NCBI RefSeq assembly: GCF_014202825.1
Contig: NZ_JACHHP010000002.1
Location: 496,001-560,000, forward strand
Reading direction: 5' to 3'
Source: Chiayiivirga flava
Lineage (GTDB): Bacteria > Pseudomonadota > Gammaproteobacteria > Xanthomonadales > Xanthomonadaceae
Length of the DNA stretch: 64,000 nucleotides
Shown: positions 55,678 to 64,000 of the stretch, piece by piece
Position numbering within the stretch: position 1 is the stretch's first letter
How the letters are laid out: every line of letters starts with the position of its first letter
Program-made: the position numbers and the translations under genes
The notes under the pieces: model-generated
Databases searched by the model: none
Told to the model about the DNA's origin: nothing
What the model saw: the letters and a program-made list of their open reading frames with translations, nothing else

Positions 55678-55752
55678 GCGATGGCGTCTCCGGTGGCACG
55701 GCGTCGAGGCGGCCGTGGTCGGGAAGACGTACGCGCCGGTGCGACGCGCGGA

Positions 55753-57591
55753 TCAGCGCGCGGCGTCGGCGTTCAGCGGCAGCACGAAGACATCGAGCGA
55801 CGGCGCGTCGAGGGCGCGCAGGAGCAGTTCGATCGGCGCACCGTCGCAGGCGTAGTAGCGGCTTGCCAGCTGGGTCAGCACGGGATCGCGTTCACCGGCG
55901 GCGTCGCGCGCCCGGATGTGCACGGGATTGAGTTCGGGCAGGCGGTTGGTGACCACCAGCATCTCCCCGGGCGCGCAGTCGGCGCGCAGCGACTCGCTGC
56001 GCTCGCCCTGCTTCGCCAGGGCCGCCATTGCGGTGGCGCGGTAGACGGTGTCGGCGACGGCGATGCGTCCCTCGGGCGGAAACAGCACGCGTGCCGGTGC
56101 GCGCAGCACGAAGCCTGCGAGCGGCTCGCCGTCGATGTGCAGCGCCGTGGCCACGGCGCTGGGCACGCCGGCCAGATGTTGTGCGCCCGCCACGCCGCCC
56201 AGGCGCGGCAGCAGGCCGTCGCTGCAGTGCAGGCGTGCCGCGACGCCCTGGCCGAAGTCGAACGCCGCCGCGAGGTCGCCGTGCAGCGCAACGGACGCGG
56301 GTTCGGCGCAGAGCCGGCGCGCGACCGCGTCGTGCCCGACGGCCGACAGCCAGAAGCGCGACGGTGGCTCGCGCGTCGGCGCCTCCGCGACATCGGCCAC
56401 CGACGCGCCCGGCACCGCCTGCAGCCCGCTGCGCCACACCGCGACACGGTCGGCGAGCAGCAGCAACGCCACCATGCACACCGGCACGGCGAGTGCATGC
56501 ACCAGCCGCGCGCGCCGTCGCGGCGGGCGCAGCAACGCGTGCCAGCCGAGCGCCCATGCGAGCGTCTGGAGCGGGGCGACGGCGTAGGTCATCCACGCCG
56601 GCGTGGTGTCGCGCAGCACGCACACGAACAGCACGCCACCGATCCATGCGAGCAGCGCGGCGGCGGGCCGCAGATCCCGATCGCGCAGGGCGACAGCCAC
56701 GCCCGCCAGGGCACCGAGCCACCCGATCGCGCTACCGACCTGCCACGCCCAGCCCGTGCCCGGCACCCGCTGCAGCAGGAAGTCGCGCACGAACACGCTG
56801 GCGTTCCAGCCGCTGCCCCACAACACCTGCGGCAGGCGGACCGCGCGTGCGAGCAGATCGCTGTCGCCGAGATAACGGCCGGTGCCTCCGAGTTGCGGCC
56901 AGCCGCTGCGCGCCTCGGCCAGCAGCATCGGCACGAACGGCAGCACGAACGCGAGCGCCGCGATGCCCAACCACGCGGCGCGCTGGCGCGGGGCGCCGCG
57001 CCACAGCGCCCACGCCACCGCCGGCGCGCCGAGCAGGGCGGTCGGATGCGCGTGCAGCGCCAGTGCGAGCAGCAACGCCGCAAGCGCCGCAAACGCCGGC
57101 TGTCGACGCTGCACGGCACACACGCAGCACAGGAATGTCGCGTACAGCAGCGTTTCCACCAGCGCGGTGTGCGACAACACCAGCGCGCCGAGGATCTGCC
57201 AGCCCGGCAGCGCGGCGAACAACGCGCAAAAAAGACCCAGCGTGCGGTCGCCGAGGCGATGGCCGAGTGCGTACGCGAGCGGAATCTTCAGCGCGGCGAG
57301 CACGCCGACGAACAGCGCGGTGGCCCCGACGCTGCCGAACAGCCACAACGGCAGCGCCAGCAGTGCGTACCACGCAGGTCCGAGGTGCCACACGCCGAAC
57401 AGCGCGGGCCCGTAGTCCGGCAGGCCTGCGCCGGACGCGATGGCAAGGCCGTTGGCAAGATCCCGGCCAGAGTCGACGATCAGTGTCGCAAACGGATACA
57501 GCGCCGCATGCAGCGCCCACAGCAGCCACACCGCGGCAAGCCCGGCGCCGCCACGCTCGGACGCGAACAGCCGCGGCGCGCGTCCCGTCAT
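55753..57591 (-). CDS. Polytopic membrane protein, glycosyltransferase-39/ArnT-like
   Basis: 612 residues with 10-12 hydrophobic segments in the first ~410 residues and a soluble C-terminal domain. The early acidic motif VDSGRDLANGLAI in the first loop corresponds to the catalytic aspartate loop of GT-C enzymes that use polyprenyl-phosphate sugars, and HLGPAWYALLALPLWLFG follows. The C-terminal part (LPLNADAAR end) should face the periplasm. The acceptor is unknown; a membrane protein of another type cannot be excluded. The next gene (DUF3667) lies 10 bp upstream on the same strand. Confidence 0.65.
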   Translation of the reverse strand: MTGRAPRLFASERGGAGLAAVWLLWALHAALYPFATLIVDSGRDLANGLAIASGAGLPDYGPALFGVWHLGPAWYALLALPLWLFGSVGATALFVGVLAALKIPLAYALGHRLGDRTLGLFCALFAALPGWQILGALVLSHTALVETLLYATFLCCVCAVQRRQPAFAALAALLLALALHAHPTALLGAPAVAWALWRGAPRQRAAWLGIAALAFVLPFVPMLLAEARSGWPQLGGTGRYLGDSDLLARAVRLPQVLWGSGWNASVFVRDFLLQRVPGTGWAWQVGSAIGWLGALAGVAVALRDRDLRPAAALLAWIGGVLFVCVLRDTTPAWMTYAVAPLQTLAWALGWHALLRPPRRRARLVHALAVPVCMVALLLLADRVAVWRSGLQAVPGASVADVAEAPTREPPSRFWLSAVGHDAVARRLCAEPASVALHGDLAAAFDFGQGVAARLHCSDGLLPRLGGVAGAQHLAGVPSAVATALHIDGEPLAGFVLRAPARVLFPPEGRIAVADTVYRATAMAALAKQGERSESLRADCAPGEMLVVTNRLPELNPVHIRARDAAGERDPVLTQLASRYYACDGAPIELLLRALDAPSLDVFVLPLNADAAR

Positions 57592-57601
57592 GCCGCGCGG
57601 T

Positions 57602-58864
57602 TCACATCGCCACCAGGCTGAAGGCGAGGTTCACCACCACGCCGAACGAGATCAGGATCAGATACAGGTTGCCGATCACGAAATACTTGAGCAGCGTCAT
57701 GATCCAGCCCTGCCGGTACACGCGCTTCTGCATCAGCAGCAGGTACAGCGGCATCCACAGCATCAGCGCGAACACCGCGAGCTCGCACACCGATTCCACG
57801 AGGCCGCCGGGCGCAAACTGCGCGCCGATGTCGGTCAGCAGCACCATCAGCAGCAGCGCCGCGCACAGGAACGCATGGCTGTGCAGCGCCACGATCAGGT
57901 GCTCCATGTAGAGCCGGCGCTTGAAGACGTACATCAGCTTGAGCAGCAGCGCAAACACCGGCAACAGCACGAAGAGCGTCTGCGGCAGCGTCTGCAGGAA
58001 AGCCTCCAGCAGCCGGCCGGGATCGTCCTGGATGTGATCGATGTTGCCGCGCGCGCGCAGCAGCAGGCGGTTGACGCCATCGTTGGCGAATCCGGGCAGC
58101 CAGCCGATCACCAGCGGGTTGTCGTCCGGGTCCCAGTCGCGCTCGTTGAAGCGGAACTTGATCGGCTCTTCGTCCGCGTTCGGGTCCTCGGGCGGCGCGG
58201 TGCCGGCGGCGATGGCGGCGTCGCGTGCACGCAGGTACGCAAGGCGCGTGTCGGCCTCCTTGCGGATCTCGGCGATGCCCTCGTCCATGCCGTCGTTGCC
58301 GTCCGGCGGCGTCGGGATGGCCTTGCGCGTGGTCTCCAGCAGCGCGATCGCCGCGTCGCGTCGTGTTTCCGCCTCCTGCACCGTCTGCGCGGTCGAAATG
58401 TCGCCGGCGCCGTTGAAGTTGACGAAGTTGTCGCCGGTGTCCACGCTGAACTGCAAGGCCAGGAACGCCGCCACGCAGAAGAAGAAGAACAGTCGCACGG
58501 GGCTGACGAAGCGAACGCGGTGGCCGTCGAAGTATTCGTGCGTCAGCCGCCCGGGCCGGAACAGCAGCGGGCCGACGGTGCGCACGGTGCGCGAGTCGAA
58601 ATTGAACACCGTGTCGACCACGTCGCCGACGATGGTGGTGAAGTGCCGCACCATGCCGCGCGTGGGCTGGCCGCAGGCGTAGCAGTGTTCGCCCAGCAGC
58701 GGCGTGCCGCAGTTCTCGCATGCCCGGCCCACCGGCGACGGTGGCGGGTCGATCGGCACCACGTCCTCGCTGGCGAGGATGCCGGCCGGCGCGGACGCCG
58801 GGTCCGGTGCCGCCGCCGCGCTCGGCGCGGGCGGCGACGCGGGTGTCTCGCTGCTCGGATTCAT
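57602..58864 (-). CDS. DUF3667 membrane protein with N-terminal zinc ribbon
   Basis: 420 residues from the ATG at 58864. After a proline/alanine-rich tail comes a Cys4 ribbon, CENCGTPLLGEHCYACGQ, at ~50-68. The DUF3667 block follows: LLFRPGRLTHEYFDGHRVRF, VSPVRLFFFFCVAAFLAL. A soluble linker with many acidic residues (~130-270) separates this from four C-terminal hydrophobic segments. The function of DUF3667 is unknown. It probably forms an operon with the following glycosyltransferase-like gene. Confidence 0.82.
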   Translation of the reverse strand: MNPSSETPASPPAPSAAAAPDPASAPAGILASEDVVPIDPPPSPVGRACENCGTPLLGEHCYACGQPTRGMVRHFTTIVGDVVDTVFNFDSRTVRTVGPLLFRPGRLTHEYFDGHRVRFVSPVRLFFFFCVAAFLALQFSVDTGDNFVNFNGAGDISTAQTVQEAETRRDAAIALLETTRKAIPTPPDGNDGMDEGIAEIRKEADTRLAYLRARDAAIAAGTAPPEDPNADEEPIKFRFNERDWDPDDNPLVIGWLPGFANDGVNRLLLRARGNIDHIQDDPGRLLEAFLQTLPQTLFVLLPVFALLLKLMYVFKRRLYMEHLIVALHSHAFLCAALLLMVLLTDIGAQFAPGGLVESVCELAVFALMLWMPLYLLLMQKRVYRQGWIMTLLKYFVIGNLYLILISFGVVVNLAFSLVAM

Positions 58865-59051
58865 GCTGCGTTCTCCTGCTGCCTGCGGCGCGGGCGCGTC
58901 CGCCTCGACCGTTCGACGCGCCGGTGCCGCGTGCGTGACGCCGTTGCGCTCGCGCTCACGTCGCGATGCTCCCCAGCCGCTAAGATAGCGGGCTGCGTCG
59001 ACCCGGCGCCAGCGCGCGCGCGCGGCCGCAGTCGTCCGATCCGGATTCCCG

Positions 59052-60437
59052 ATGTCTGCCGCACCCTCACGTTTCGCCGCCCTGCCGCGCGAGATGCGCA
59101 CCACCCTCGTGCTCGCGTTGCCGCTGATCTTCGGGCACGTGTCGACCGGACTCATCGGTTTCGTCGATGCCGTGCTGGCGGGGCGCCACAGCGCCAACAC
59201 GCTGGCGTCGGTGGCGGTGGGCGCGTCGATCTGGTCGATCGCGATCATCGTGCTGATCGGCATCCTGCTCGCGCTGCCGCCGTCGGTCTCGCAGCTCGAC
59301 GGCGCCGGCCGCCGCGACGAGATCGCGCCGCTGTTCCGCCAGGGCGTGTGGCTGGCGTTGGGTCTGTCGCTGCTGCTGTTCGCGTTCCTGAGCCTGGCCG
59401 GTCTCGCCTTCGGACCGATGGGCATCGCGCCGGAAATCCAGGGCGGCGCGCGCGATTTCCTGCACGGCATCCGCTGGGGCGTGCCGGCGCTGGCGCTATA
59501 TTTCTGCATGCGCTATCTGAGCGAGGGCGTGCACTGGACGTTGCCGACGATGGTGCTCGGGCTCGCGGGCCTCGCGGTGCTGGTGCCGCTCGGCTACGCG
59601 CTGATGTTCGGTGCGTTCGGCCTGCCGGAACTGGGCGCGGCCGGGCTCGGCTACGCGACGGCGATCATGCTGTGGCTGCAGGCGGCGGCGTTTGCGCTGT
59701 ACCTGTCGCGCAGCCGCCGGTTCGCGGACCTGCGCCTGTTCGCGCGCTTCGACCCGCCGCGCTGGGCACCGATCCGCGGCCTGCTCGCGCTGGGCCTGCC
59801 GATCGGCGTCACCGTGTTCATGGAAGGCAGCCTGTTCATCGCGACCGCACTGCTGATCGGCCGCATGGGCGAACTGCAGGTGGCCGCGCACCAGATCGCG
59901 ATCAACGTCGCCACCCTCACCTTCATGGCCGCGCTCGGGCTGGCCGAGGCCACCACGGTGCGCGTCGGCCACGCGGTGGGCATGCGCCGCCCGGATGCGG
60001 TGCGCAACGCCGCGCTCGCCGGCTACGCGATCGTGCTGCTGGCGCAGGCCACGGCGGCGCTGTGCATCGCGCTCGGCAACGAGGCCATCGCCGCGATCTA
60101 CACGCACGATGCCGCGGTCATCACGCTTGCGTCCACACTGCTGCTGTTCGCCGCGGCATTCCAGCTCTCGGACGGCGTGCAGGTGGTGTCGGGCGCGGCG
60201 TTGCGCGGGCTCAAGGACACGCGTGCGCCGATGTATCTGGCCGGGTTCGCGTACTGGGGCGTCGGCATGCCGCTCGGCGCCACGCTCGGACTGGGCCTGG
60301 GCTGGGGCGCGCCGGGCATGTGGGTGGGGTTGATCGCCGGTCTGAGCTTCGCCGCGCTGCTGCTCACGCTGCGCTTCTGGCGCACCGCGCGCCGGCTCGA
60401 CGCGAGGATGCTCGCGCAGGTCGACGCCGCCGGCTGA
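59052..60437 (+). CDS. MATE-family multidrug exporter (NorM-like)
   Basis: 461 residues with twelve hydrophobic helices in two similar halves. The N-terminal ALPLIFGHVSTGLIGFVDAV with LAGRHSANTLASVAVGASIW and the second-half LPIGVTVFMEGSLFIATALL with VAAHQIAINVATL are the MATE signatures. VSGAALRGLKDTRAPM is the conserved late loop. It exports cationic drugs or metabolites using a sodium or proton gradient. It diverges from the DUF3667 gene and is followed by sppA on the same strand 137 bp downstream. Confidence 0.92.
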   Translation: MSAAPSRFAALPREMRTTLVLALPLIFGHVSTGLIGFVDAVLAGRHSANTLASVAVGASIWSIAIIVLIGILLALPPSVSQLDGAGRRDEIAPLFRQGVWLALGLSLLLFAFLSLAGLAFGPMGIAPEIQGGARDFLHGIRWGVPALALYFCMRYLSEGVHWTLPTMVLGLAGLAVLVPLGYALMFGAFGLPELGAAGLGYATAIMLWLQAAAFALYLSRSRRFADLRLFARFDPPRWAPIRGLLALGLPIGVTVFMEGSLFIATALLIGRMGELQVAAHQIAINVATLTFMAALGLAEATTVRVGHAVGMRRPDAVRNAALAGYAIVLLAQATAALCIALGNEAIAAIYTHDAAVITLASTLLLFAAAFQLSDGVQVVSGAALRGLKDTRAPMYLAGFAYWGVGMPLGATLGLGLGWGAPGMWVGLIAGLSFAALLLTLRFWRTARRLDARMLAQVDAAG

Positions 60438-60574
60438 CGCGCGGCGACGCCGCGTCCGCAGGTGGGGACACAGGGCGCGGCATCCCATGCGCCGAAGGTC
60501 CCGATGACCTCCAGCGCTGCGGCGCGCGTTCCAGTGCAGGTATGCTTTCGGACAACTTTCATGATCGACGCCCC

Positions 60575-62446
60575 ATGTCCGCCACCGCCAGCACCCGCAA
60601 TCCCTTCATGCGTTTCCTGCAGTTTCTGTGGGATGCGGTCAATTTCTTCCGTCGCCTCGTCTTCAACGCGATCTTCCTGTTGATCGTGGCGGTGGTGCTG
60701 ATCGCGATGTTCGCCGGCGGCCCGGTGCTGCGCGAGAAGAGCGCGCTGGTGATCGCGCCGCAGGGCGAGATCGTCGAGCAGTACAGCGCCGATCCGGCCT
60801 CGCGCGCCATCGCCCGCGCGATGGGTCAGGAGCAGCCCGAGACGCAGCTGCGCGACATCCTGCGCGCGATCGAACGCGCCTCCACCGATGCGCGCATCGA
60901 CCGCATCGTGCTGCGTCCGGACCACATCACCGGCGCCGGCATGGCCGCGCTGCGCGAAATCGGCAGCGCGCTGGTGGAATTCCGCAAGAGCGGCAAGCAG
61001 GTCGTCACCTACGCCGAGAACCTCGGCCAGTCGCAGTACTACCTCGCCGCGGCATCGGACGAGATCTACCTGCATCCGGACGGCGGCATCCTGCTCGAAG
61101 GCCTGGCGCGCTACCGCAGCTATTTCCGCGAAGGCCTGCAGGACAGGCTCGGCGTGGACGTGCACCTGTTCCGCGTGGGCGAGTACAAGTCCGCCGCCGA
61201 GCCCTACATTCTCGACGCGCAGTCGCCCGAAGCGCGCGAGGCGGACCTGTTCTGGATGAACGATCTGTGGAACCGCTACCTGGCCGACATCGCCGGCTTC
61301 CGCAAGCTCGATGCTGCCACGCTGCAGGCCGACATCGACCAGCTCCCGGCACGCGTGCAGGCGGTCAACGGCAACCTGGCGCAGCTCGCGCTGCGGCAGA
61401 AACTCGTCGACGCGCTGATGACGCAGGACGAGGTGCGCGATCTGCTGATCGAGCGCGGCGTCGCCGACGACGACGAATACACCTTCCGCCAGGTCACGCT
61501 CGACAATTACCTGGGCTTCCTCGACCGCGAAACCCTGCCGTTCGACACCCGTCCGCAGGTGGCCGTGGTGGTGGCGCAGGGCGAGATCACCGACGGCGAG
61601 CAGCCGCCCGGCACCGTCGGCGGCGTGTCCACCGCGCAGCTCGTGCGCGAGGCGCGCGAGGACGAGAACGTGCAGGCGCTGGTGCTGCGCGTGGATTCCC
61701 CCGGCGGCGGCGTGTTCCCGTCCGAGCAGATCCGGCGCGAGGTCGAACTCACGCGCGCCGCGGGAAAACCCGTCGTCGTGTCGATGGGCGACGTGGCCGC
61801 GTCCGGCGGCTACTGGATCTCGATGAACGCGGACACGATCTACGCCGATCCCAGCACCATCACCGGATCGATCGGCATCTTCGGCCTGTTCATGACCTTC
61901 CCGGACACGCTGGCGAAGATCGGCGTGCGCGTCGACGGCGTCGGTACCACGCGCTTCGCCGGGGCCTTCGATCCGACCCGCCCGCTCGATCCGGCCGTCG
62001 GCGCGGTCATCCAGAGCGTCATCGACGAAGGCTACCGCCAGTTCACCGGCAAGGTCGCGCAGGCGCGCGGCACCACGCCCGAAGCCATCGACGCGGTGGC
62101 GCGCGGCCGCGTGTGGAGCGGGGCGCAGGCGAAGGAGCGTGGCCTCGTCGACGAGCTCGGCGGCCTGCGCGATGCGATCGCGGCGGCCGCGGAACAGGCC
62201 GGTCTGGCCGACGACGCGTTCGGCGTGCGCTACGTGGAAAAGAGCCTGTCCCCGTTCGAACAGTTCGTCGTCAACGCCACCCGCAACACGCTGGCGGGGA
62301 CGGCGCTCGCGCGCCTCGGCGTGCCGGAGTTCGTGCTCGACACGCGGCTCGCGGACGAGGTGCAGGCCGGTTTGCGGCTGCTCGAACCGCCGGCGGCGGG
62401 CGCGAGGCCGTTCAAGGCCGTGGCCTACTGCTTCTGCGAGCTGTAG
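60575..62446 (+). CDS. sppA: Signal peptide peptidase SppA, 67-kDa type
   Basis: 623 residues from the ATG at 60575. One N-terminal membrane helix (LVFNAIFLLIVAVVLIAMFA) precedes two S49 domains. The general-base lysine is in GEYKSAAEPY in the first domain. The nucleophilic serine is in GDVAASGGYW in the second, and RVDSPGGGV shapes the oxyanion hole. It forms a tetramer in the inner membrane and degrades cleaved signal peptides. The in-frame ATG at 60541 would add eleven residues without similarity. Confidence 0.93.
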   Translation: MSATASTRNPFMRFLQFLWDAVNFFRRLVFNAIFLLIVAVVLIAMFAGGPVLREKSALVIAPQGEIVEQYSADPASRAIARAMGQEQPETQLRDILRAIERASTDARIDRIVLRPDHITGAGMAALREIGSALVEFRKSGKQVVTYAENLGQSQYYLAAASDEIYLHPDGGILLEGLARYRSYFREGLQDRLGVDVHLFRVGEYKSAAEPYILDAQSPEAREADLFWMNDLWNRYLADIAGFRKLDAATLQADIDQLPARVQAVNGNLAQLALRQKLVDALMTQDEVRDLLIERGVADDDEYTFRQVTLDNYLGFLDRETLPFDTRPQVAVVVAQGEITDGEQPPGTVGGVSTAQLVREAREDENVQALVLRVDSPGGGVFPSEQIRREVELTRAAGKPVVVSMGDVAASGGYWISMNADTIYADPSTITGSIGIFGLFMTFPDTLAKIGVRVDGVGTTRFAGAFDPTRPLDPAVGAVIQSVIDEGYRQFTGKVAQARGTTPEAIDAVARGRVWSGAQAKERGLVDELGGLRDAIAAAAEQAGLADDAFGVRYVEKSLSPFEQFVVNATRNTLAGTALARLGVPEFVLDTRLADEVQAGLRLLEPPAAGARPFKAVAYCFCEL

Positions 62447-62644
62447 ACCCCCAGATCCCGGTCGATCGGTGATCGCGCGTGCGGCCGGCATTGGCGCGCG
62501 CCATCGCGTGCATCTGCAACCGCGTCGCCGCGGAAGCGGTGACACCGTTGCGCACGGCCGGGAAGGGGGCCGTCCGGGCAGCGCGCGAGCGCCGTCCGAG
62601 GCATCGGGTCAGAGGCGTCGGAACGTCCGGACGCCCGCCGGTCG

Positions 62645-62854
62645 TCAGCCGCCCTGCTCGTCGATCGTGCGCTGCTGGTCCTGCTGCGCCTTCAACACCT
62701 CGTCCTCGACGGCCCTGGCCTTGTCGAGCGGCGCCTGGATCGCATGCTGCAGCGCCTTGTCTTCTTCGCGCGCCTGCGGCGGCGGGGGCGGCGGCTCGGA
62801 CGAACAGGCCACCAGTGCGAGCAGCACGATGGCGCCGGCGATGGTCTGTCTCAC
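62645..62854 (-). CDS. Small proline-rich lipoprotein
   Basis: 69 residues from the GTG at 62854, which overlaps the stop of the upstream gene (GTGA). The lipobox is LALVACSS (cysteine at ~17), followed by PPPPPPQ and a charged helix (EEDKALQHAIQAPLDKARAV). It probably sits in the outer membrane; the function is unknown. The intergenic 62447-62644 shows no other feature. Confidence 0.7.
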   Translation of the reverse strand: MRQTIAGAIVLLALVACSSEPPPPPPQAREEDKALQHAIQAPLDKARAVEDEVLKAQQDQQRTIDEQGG

Positions 62855-63207
62855 GGTGTTCCTCCCGTGGCGGGCGGCGGCGATTCCAGCGGCCAGCCCT
62901 TGATGGTGGCGAGGCCACGGATGGCCTCGATGTCGTTGTCGAGCTGCCGCTGCCGACGCTGCTGCACGCCGATGTCGGTCACGGACTTCTCCGCAATCGC
63001 GCGCGCGATCGCACGATGCTCGACTTCGAGTTCGTGCAGCGACGCGCCGAGCCGATGCGCTTCCGCATACTCGGCGCCATCGCAACCGTCGCTGCGGCCC
63101 TTGCCGGCGCGACCGTCCTGCCAACCGTCGACCGGCGCGCACGCCGCCTGCGCCAGCGTCCACGGGGCCGCAAGCATCAGCGCGCACCACACACCACGAA
63201 ACGCCAT
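62851..63207 (-). CDS. Small secreted protein with DUF2799-like sequence
   Basis: 118 residues. A signal peptide (VWCALMLAAPWTLAQAA) precedes a mature part CAPVDGWQDGRAGKGRSDGC, then EYAEAHRLGASLHELEVEHR. That resembles the C...W..G..DG..G pattern of DUF2799 proteins with a helical tail. It may be a lipoprotein or disulfide-linked. It is co-translated with the small lipoprotein downstream through a four-base overlap. Confidence 0.65.
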   Translation of the reverse strand: MAFRGVWCALMLAAPWTLAQAACAPVDGWQDGRAGKGRSDGCDGAEYAEAHRLGASLHELEVEHRAIARAIAEKSVTDIGVQQRRQRQLDNDIEAIRGLATIKGWPLESPPPATGGTP

Positions 63208-63266
63208 GCCATGCCTCCGGAAGCGGTTTCTCCTATCCTAGCGCGGCCGCGTTCCGGAGACATCGC

Positions 63267-64000
63267 ATGCCGCACGACCGCCGCTGGCGCCTCAACGGAC
63301 AGACCGCCCTGATCACCGGCGCCAGCGCCGGCATCGGTCTTGCGATCGCACGCGAGCTGCTCGGCTTCGGCGCCGACGTACTGCTGGTGGCGCGCGACGG
63401 CGACCTGCTCGCGCAGCGGCGCGACGAACTCGAGGACGAATTCGACGGCCGCCGCGTGCGCGCCTTCGCCGCCGACGTGAGCGACGCCGAGCAGCGCCAG
63501 GAACTCTTCGACTGGATCGAGGACCTCGGCGACGGGCTGCAGATCCTCGTCAACAATGTCGGCAGCAACGTGGTGAAGGCCGCGGTCGACTACGAAGACG
63601 ACGAATGGCGTGCGATCTTCGAAACCAACGTGCACGCCGCCTTCGAGCTGAGCCGCTTCGCGCATCCGCTGCTCACGCGGCACGCGAGTTCGACCATCGT
63701 CAATATCGGCTCGGTGTCCGGCGCCACCGCGGTGCGCACCGGCGCGCCGTACGGCATGAGCAAGGCCGCGCTGCACCAGCTCACCTGCAATCTTGCGGCG
63801 GAGTGGGCCGAGGACGGCGTGCGGGTGAACTGCGTGGCGCCGTGGTACATCCGCACGCGGCGCACGTCCGACGCGCTCGCCGATCCGGACTACTACGATG
63901 AAGTGATCGATCGCACGCCGATGCGCCGCGTCGGCGAGCCCGAGGAGGTCGCCGCGGCGGTGGCGTTCCTGTGCCTGCCGGCCGCCAGCTACATCACGGG
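63267..64000 (+). CDS. Short-chain dehydrogenase/reductase (partial, 3' end beyond window)
   Basis: About 244 residues visible, running off the end. NAD(P)-binding TALITGASAGIGLAIARELL, structural NNVG, catalytic serine in NIGSVSGATAV and the YGMSK catalytic pair are all present. VNCVAPWYIRTRRT resembles the tropinone-reductase-like classical SDRs. The C-terminus is missing only ~10-15 residues (PAASYITG is the usual penultimate block). The substrate is unknown. The ATG at 63267 has CCGGAGA at ribosome-binding distance. Confidence 0.9.
   Translation, partial: MPHDRRWRLNGQTALITGASAGIGLAIARELLGFGADVLLVARDGDLLAQRRDELEDEFDGRRVRAFAADVSDAEQRQELFDWIEDLGDGLQILVNNVGSNVVKAAVDYEDDEWRAIFETNVHAAFELSRFAHPLLTRHASSTIVNIGSVSGATAVRTGAPYGMSKAALHQLTCNLAAEWAEDGVRVNCVAPWYIRTRRTSDALADPDYYDEVIDRTPMRRVGEPEEVAAAVAFLCLPAASYIT

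Overview
The window is very GC-rich, densely coded chromosomal DNA from a gammaproteobacterium. The best fit is the Xanthomonadales/Lysobacterales (a Lysobacter-, Luteimonas- or Rhodanobacter-like organism). The reasons are family-level protein similarity recalled from memory, two perfect CRP/Clp-type palindromes, a secreted protein ending in a DGFE-type tail, a LysR-malate synthase-isocitrate lyase block, and a putative modified-peptide gene set that I associate with this order. I could not run a search, so the genus is open.

Layout. 1-4.6 kb: a small-GTPase operon diverging from an ECF sigma factor and a Ser/Thr kinase with TPRs. 4.6-10.5 kb: dctA, then class Ia ribonucleotide reductase. 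nrdA lies behind a cobalamin riboswitch and terminator, and is separated from nrdB by a GIY-YIG nuclease gene flanked by palindromic repeats. 10.6-16.6 kb: a desaturase broken by an amber codon, a secreted M14 carboxypeptidase and an ABC exporter. 16.6-25.3 kb: rluE, ntrC, an acyltransferase, ntrB, eda, arfB, a PlsC-like acyltransferase and a deacetylase. 24.3-28.6 kb: LysR regulator, aceB, aceA (glyoxylate shunt). 28.7-35.7 kb: the most unusual locus. Five tandem, nearly identical ~112-114 aa peptide precursors diverge from a SagB-related flavin dehydrogenase and a cyclase-like/TPR membrane protein, followed by a frameshifted redoxin. 35.9-43.6 kb: comM, ubiK, glnK, a Sel1-like protein, and putA with a palindromic repeat inserted in frame. 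43.9-46.5 kb: a small Clp-linked ORF, a candidate C-rich sRNA and mnmG. 46.6-48.4 kb: a lower-GC islet with attC-like sites and two cassette-like genes. 48.5-54.1 kb: higBA and an RND pump with its TetR regulator. 54.1-64 kb: a delta-60 repeat protein, membrane proteins, a MATE exporter, sppA, small envelope proteins and a truncated SDR.

How the genes work together. Nitrogen control is spread over ntrB, ntrC and glnK. Carbon flow is covered by dctA, eda, aceBA and putA. The peptide locus looks like a RiPP-type system whose product is unknown: precursors, a nitroreductase-fold maturase and a cyclase-like membrane protein. Two palindromic repeat families punctuate the window. The first (arms of roughly CCGTCGTCCCGGCG...) has entered a coding gene and flanks the GIY-YIG gene, which suggests active or recent dispersal.
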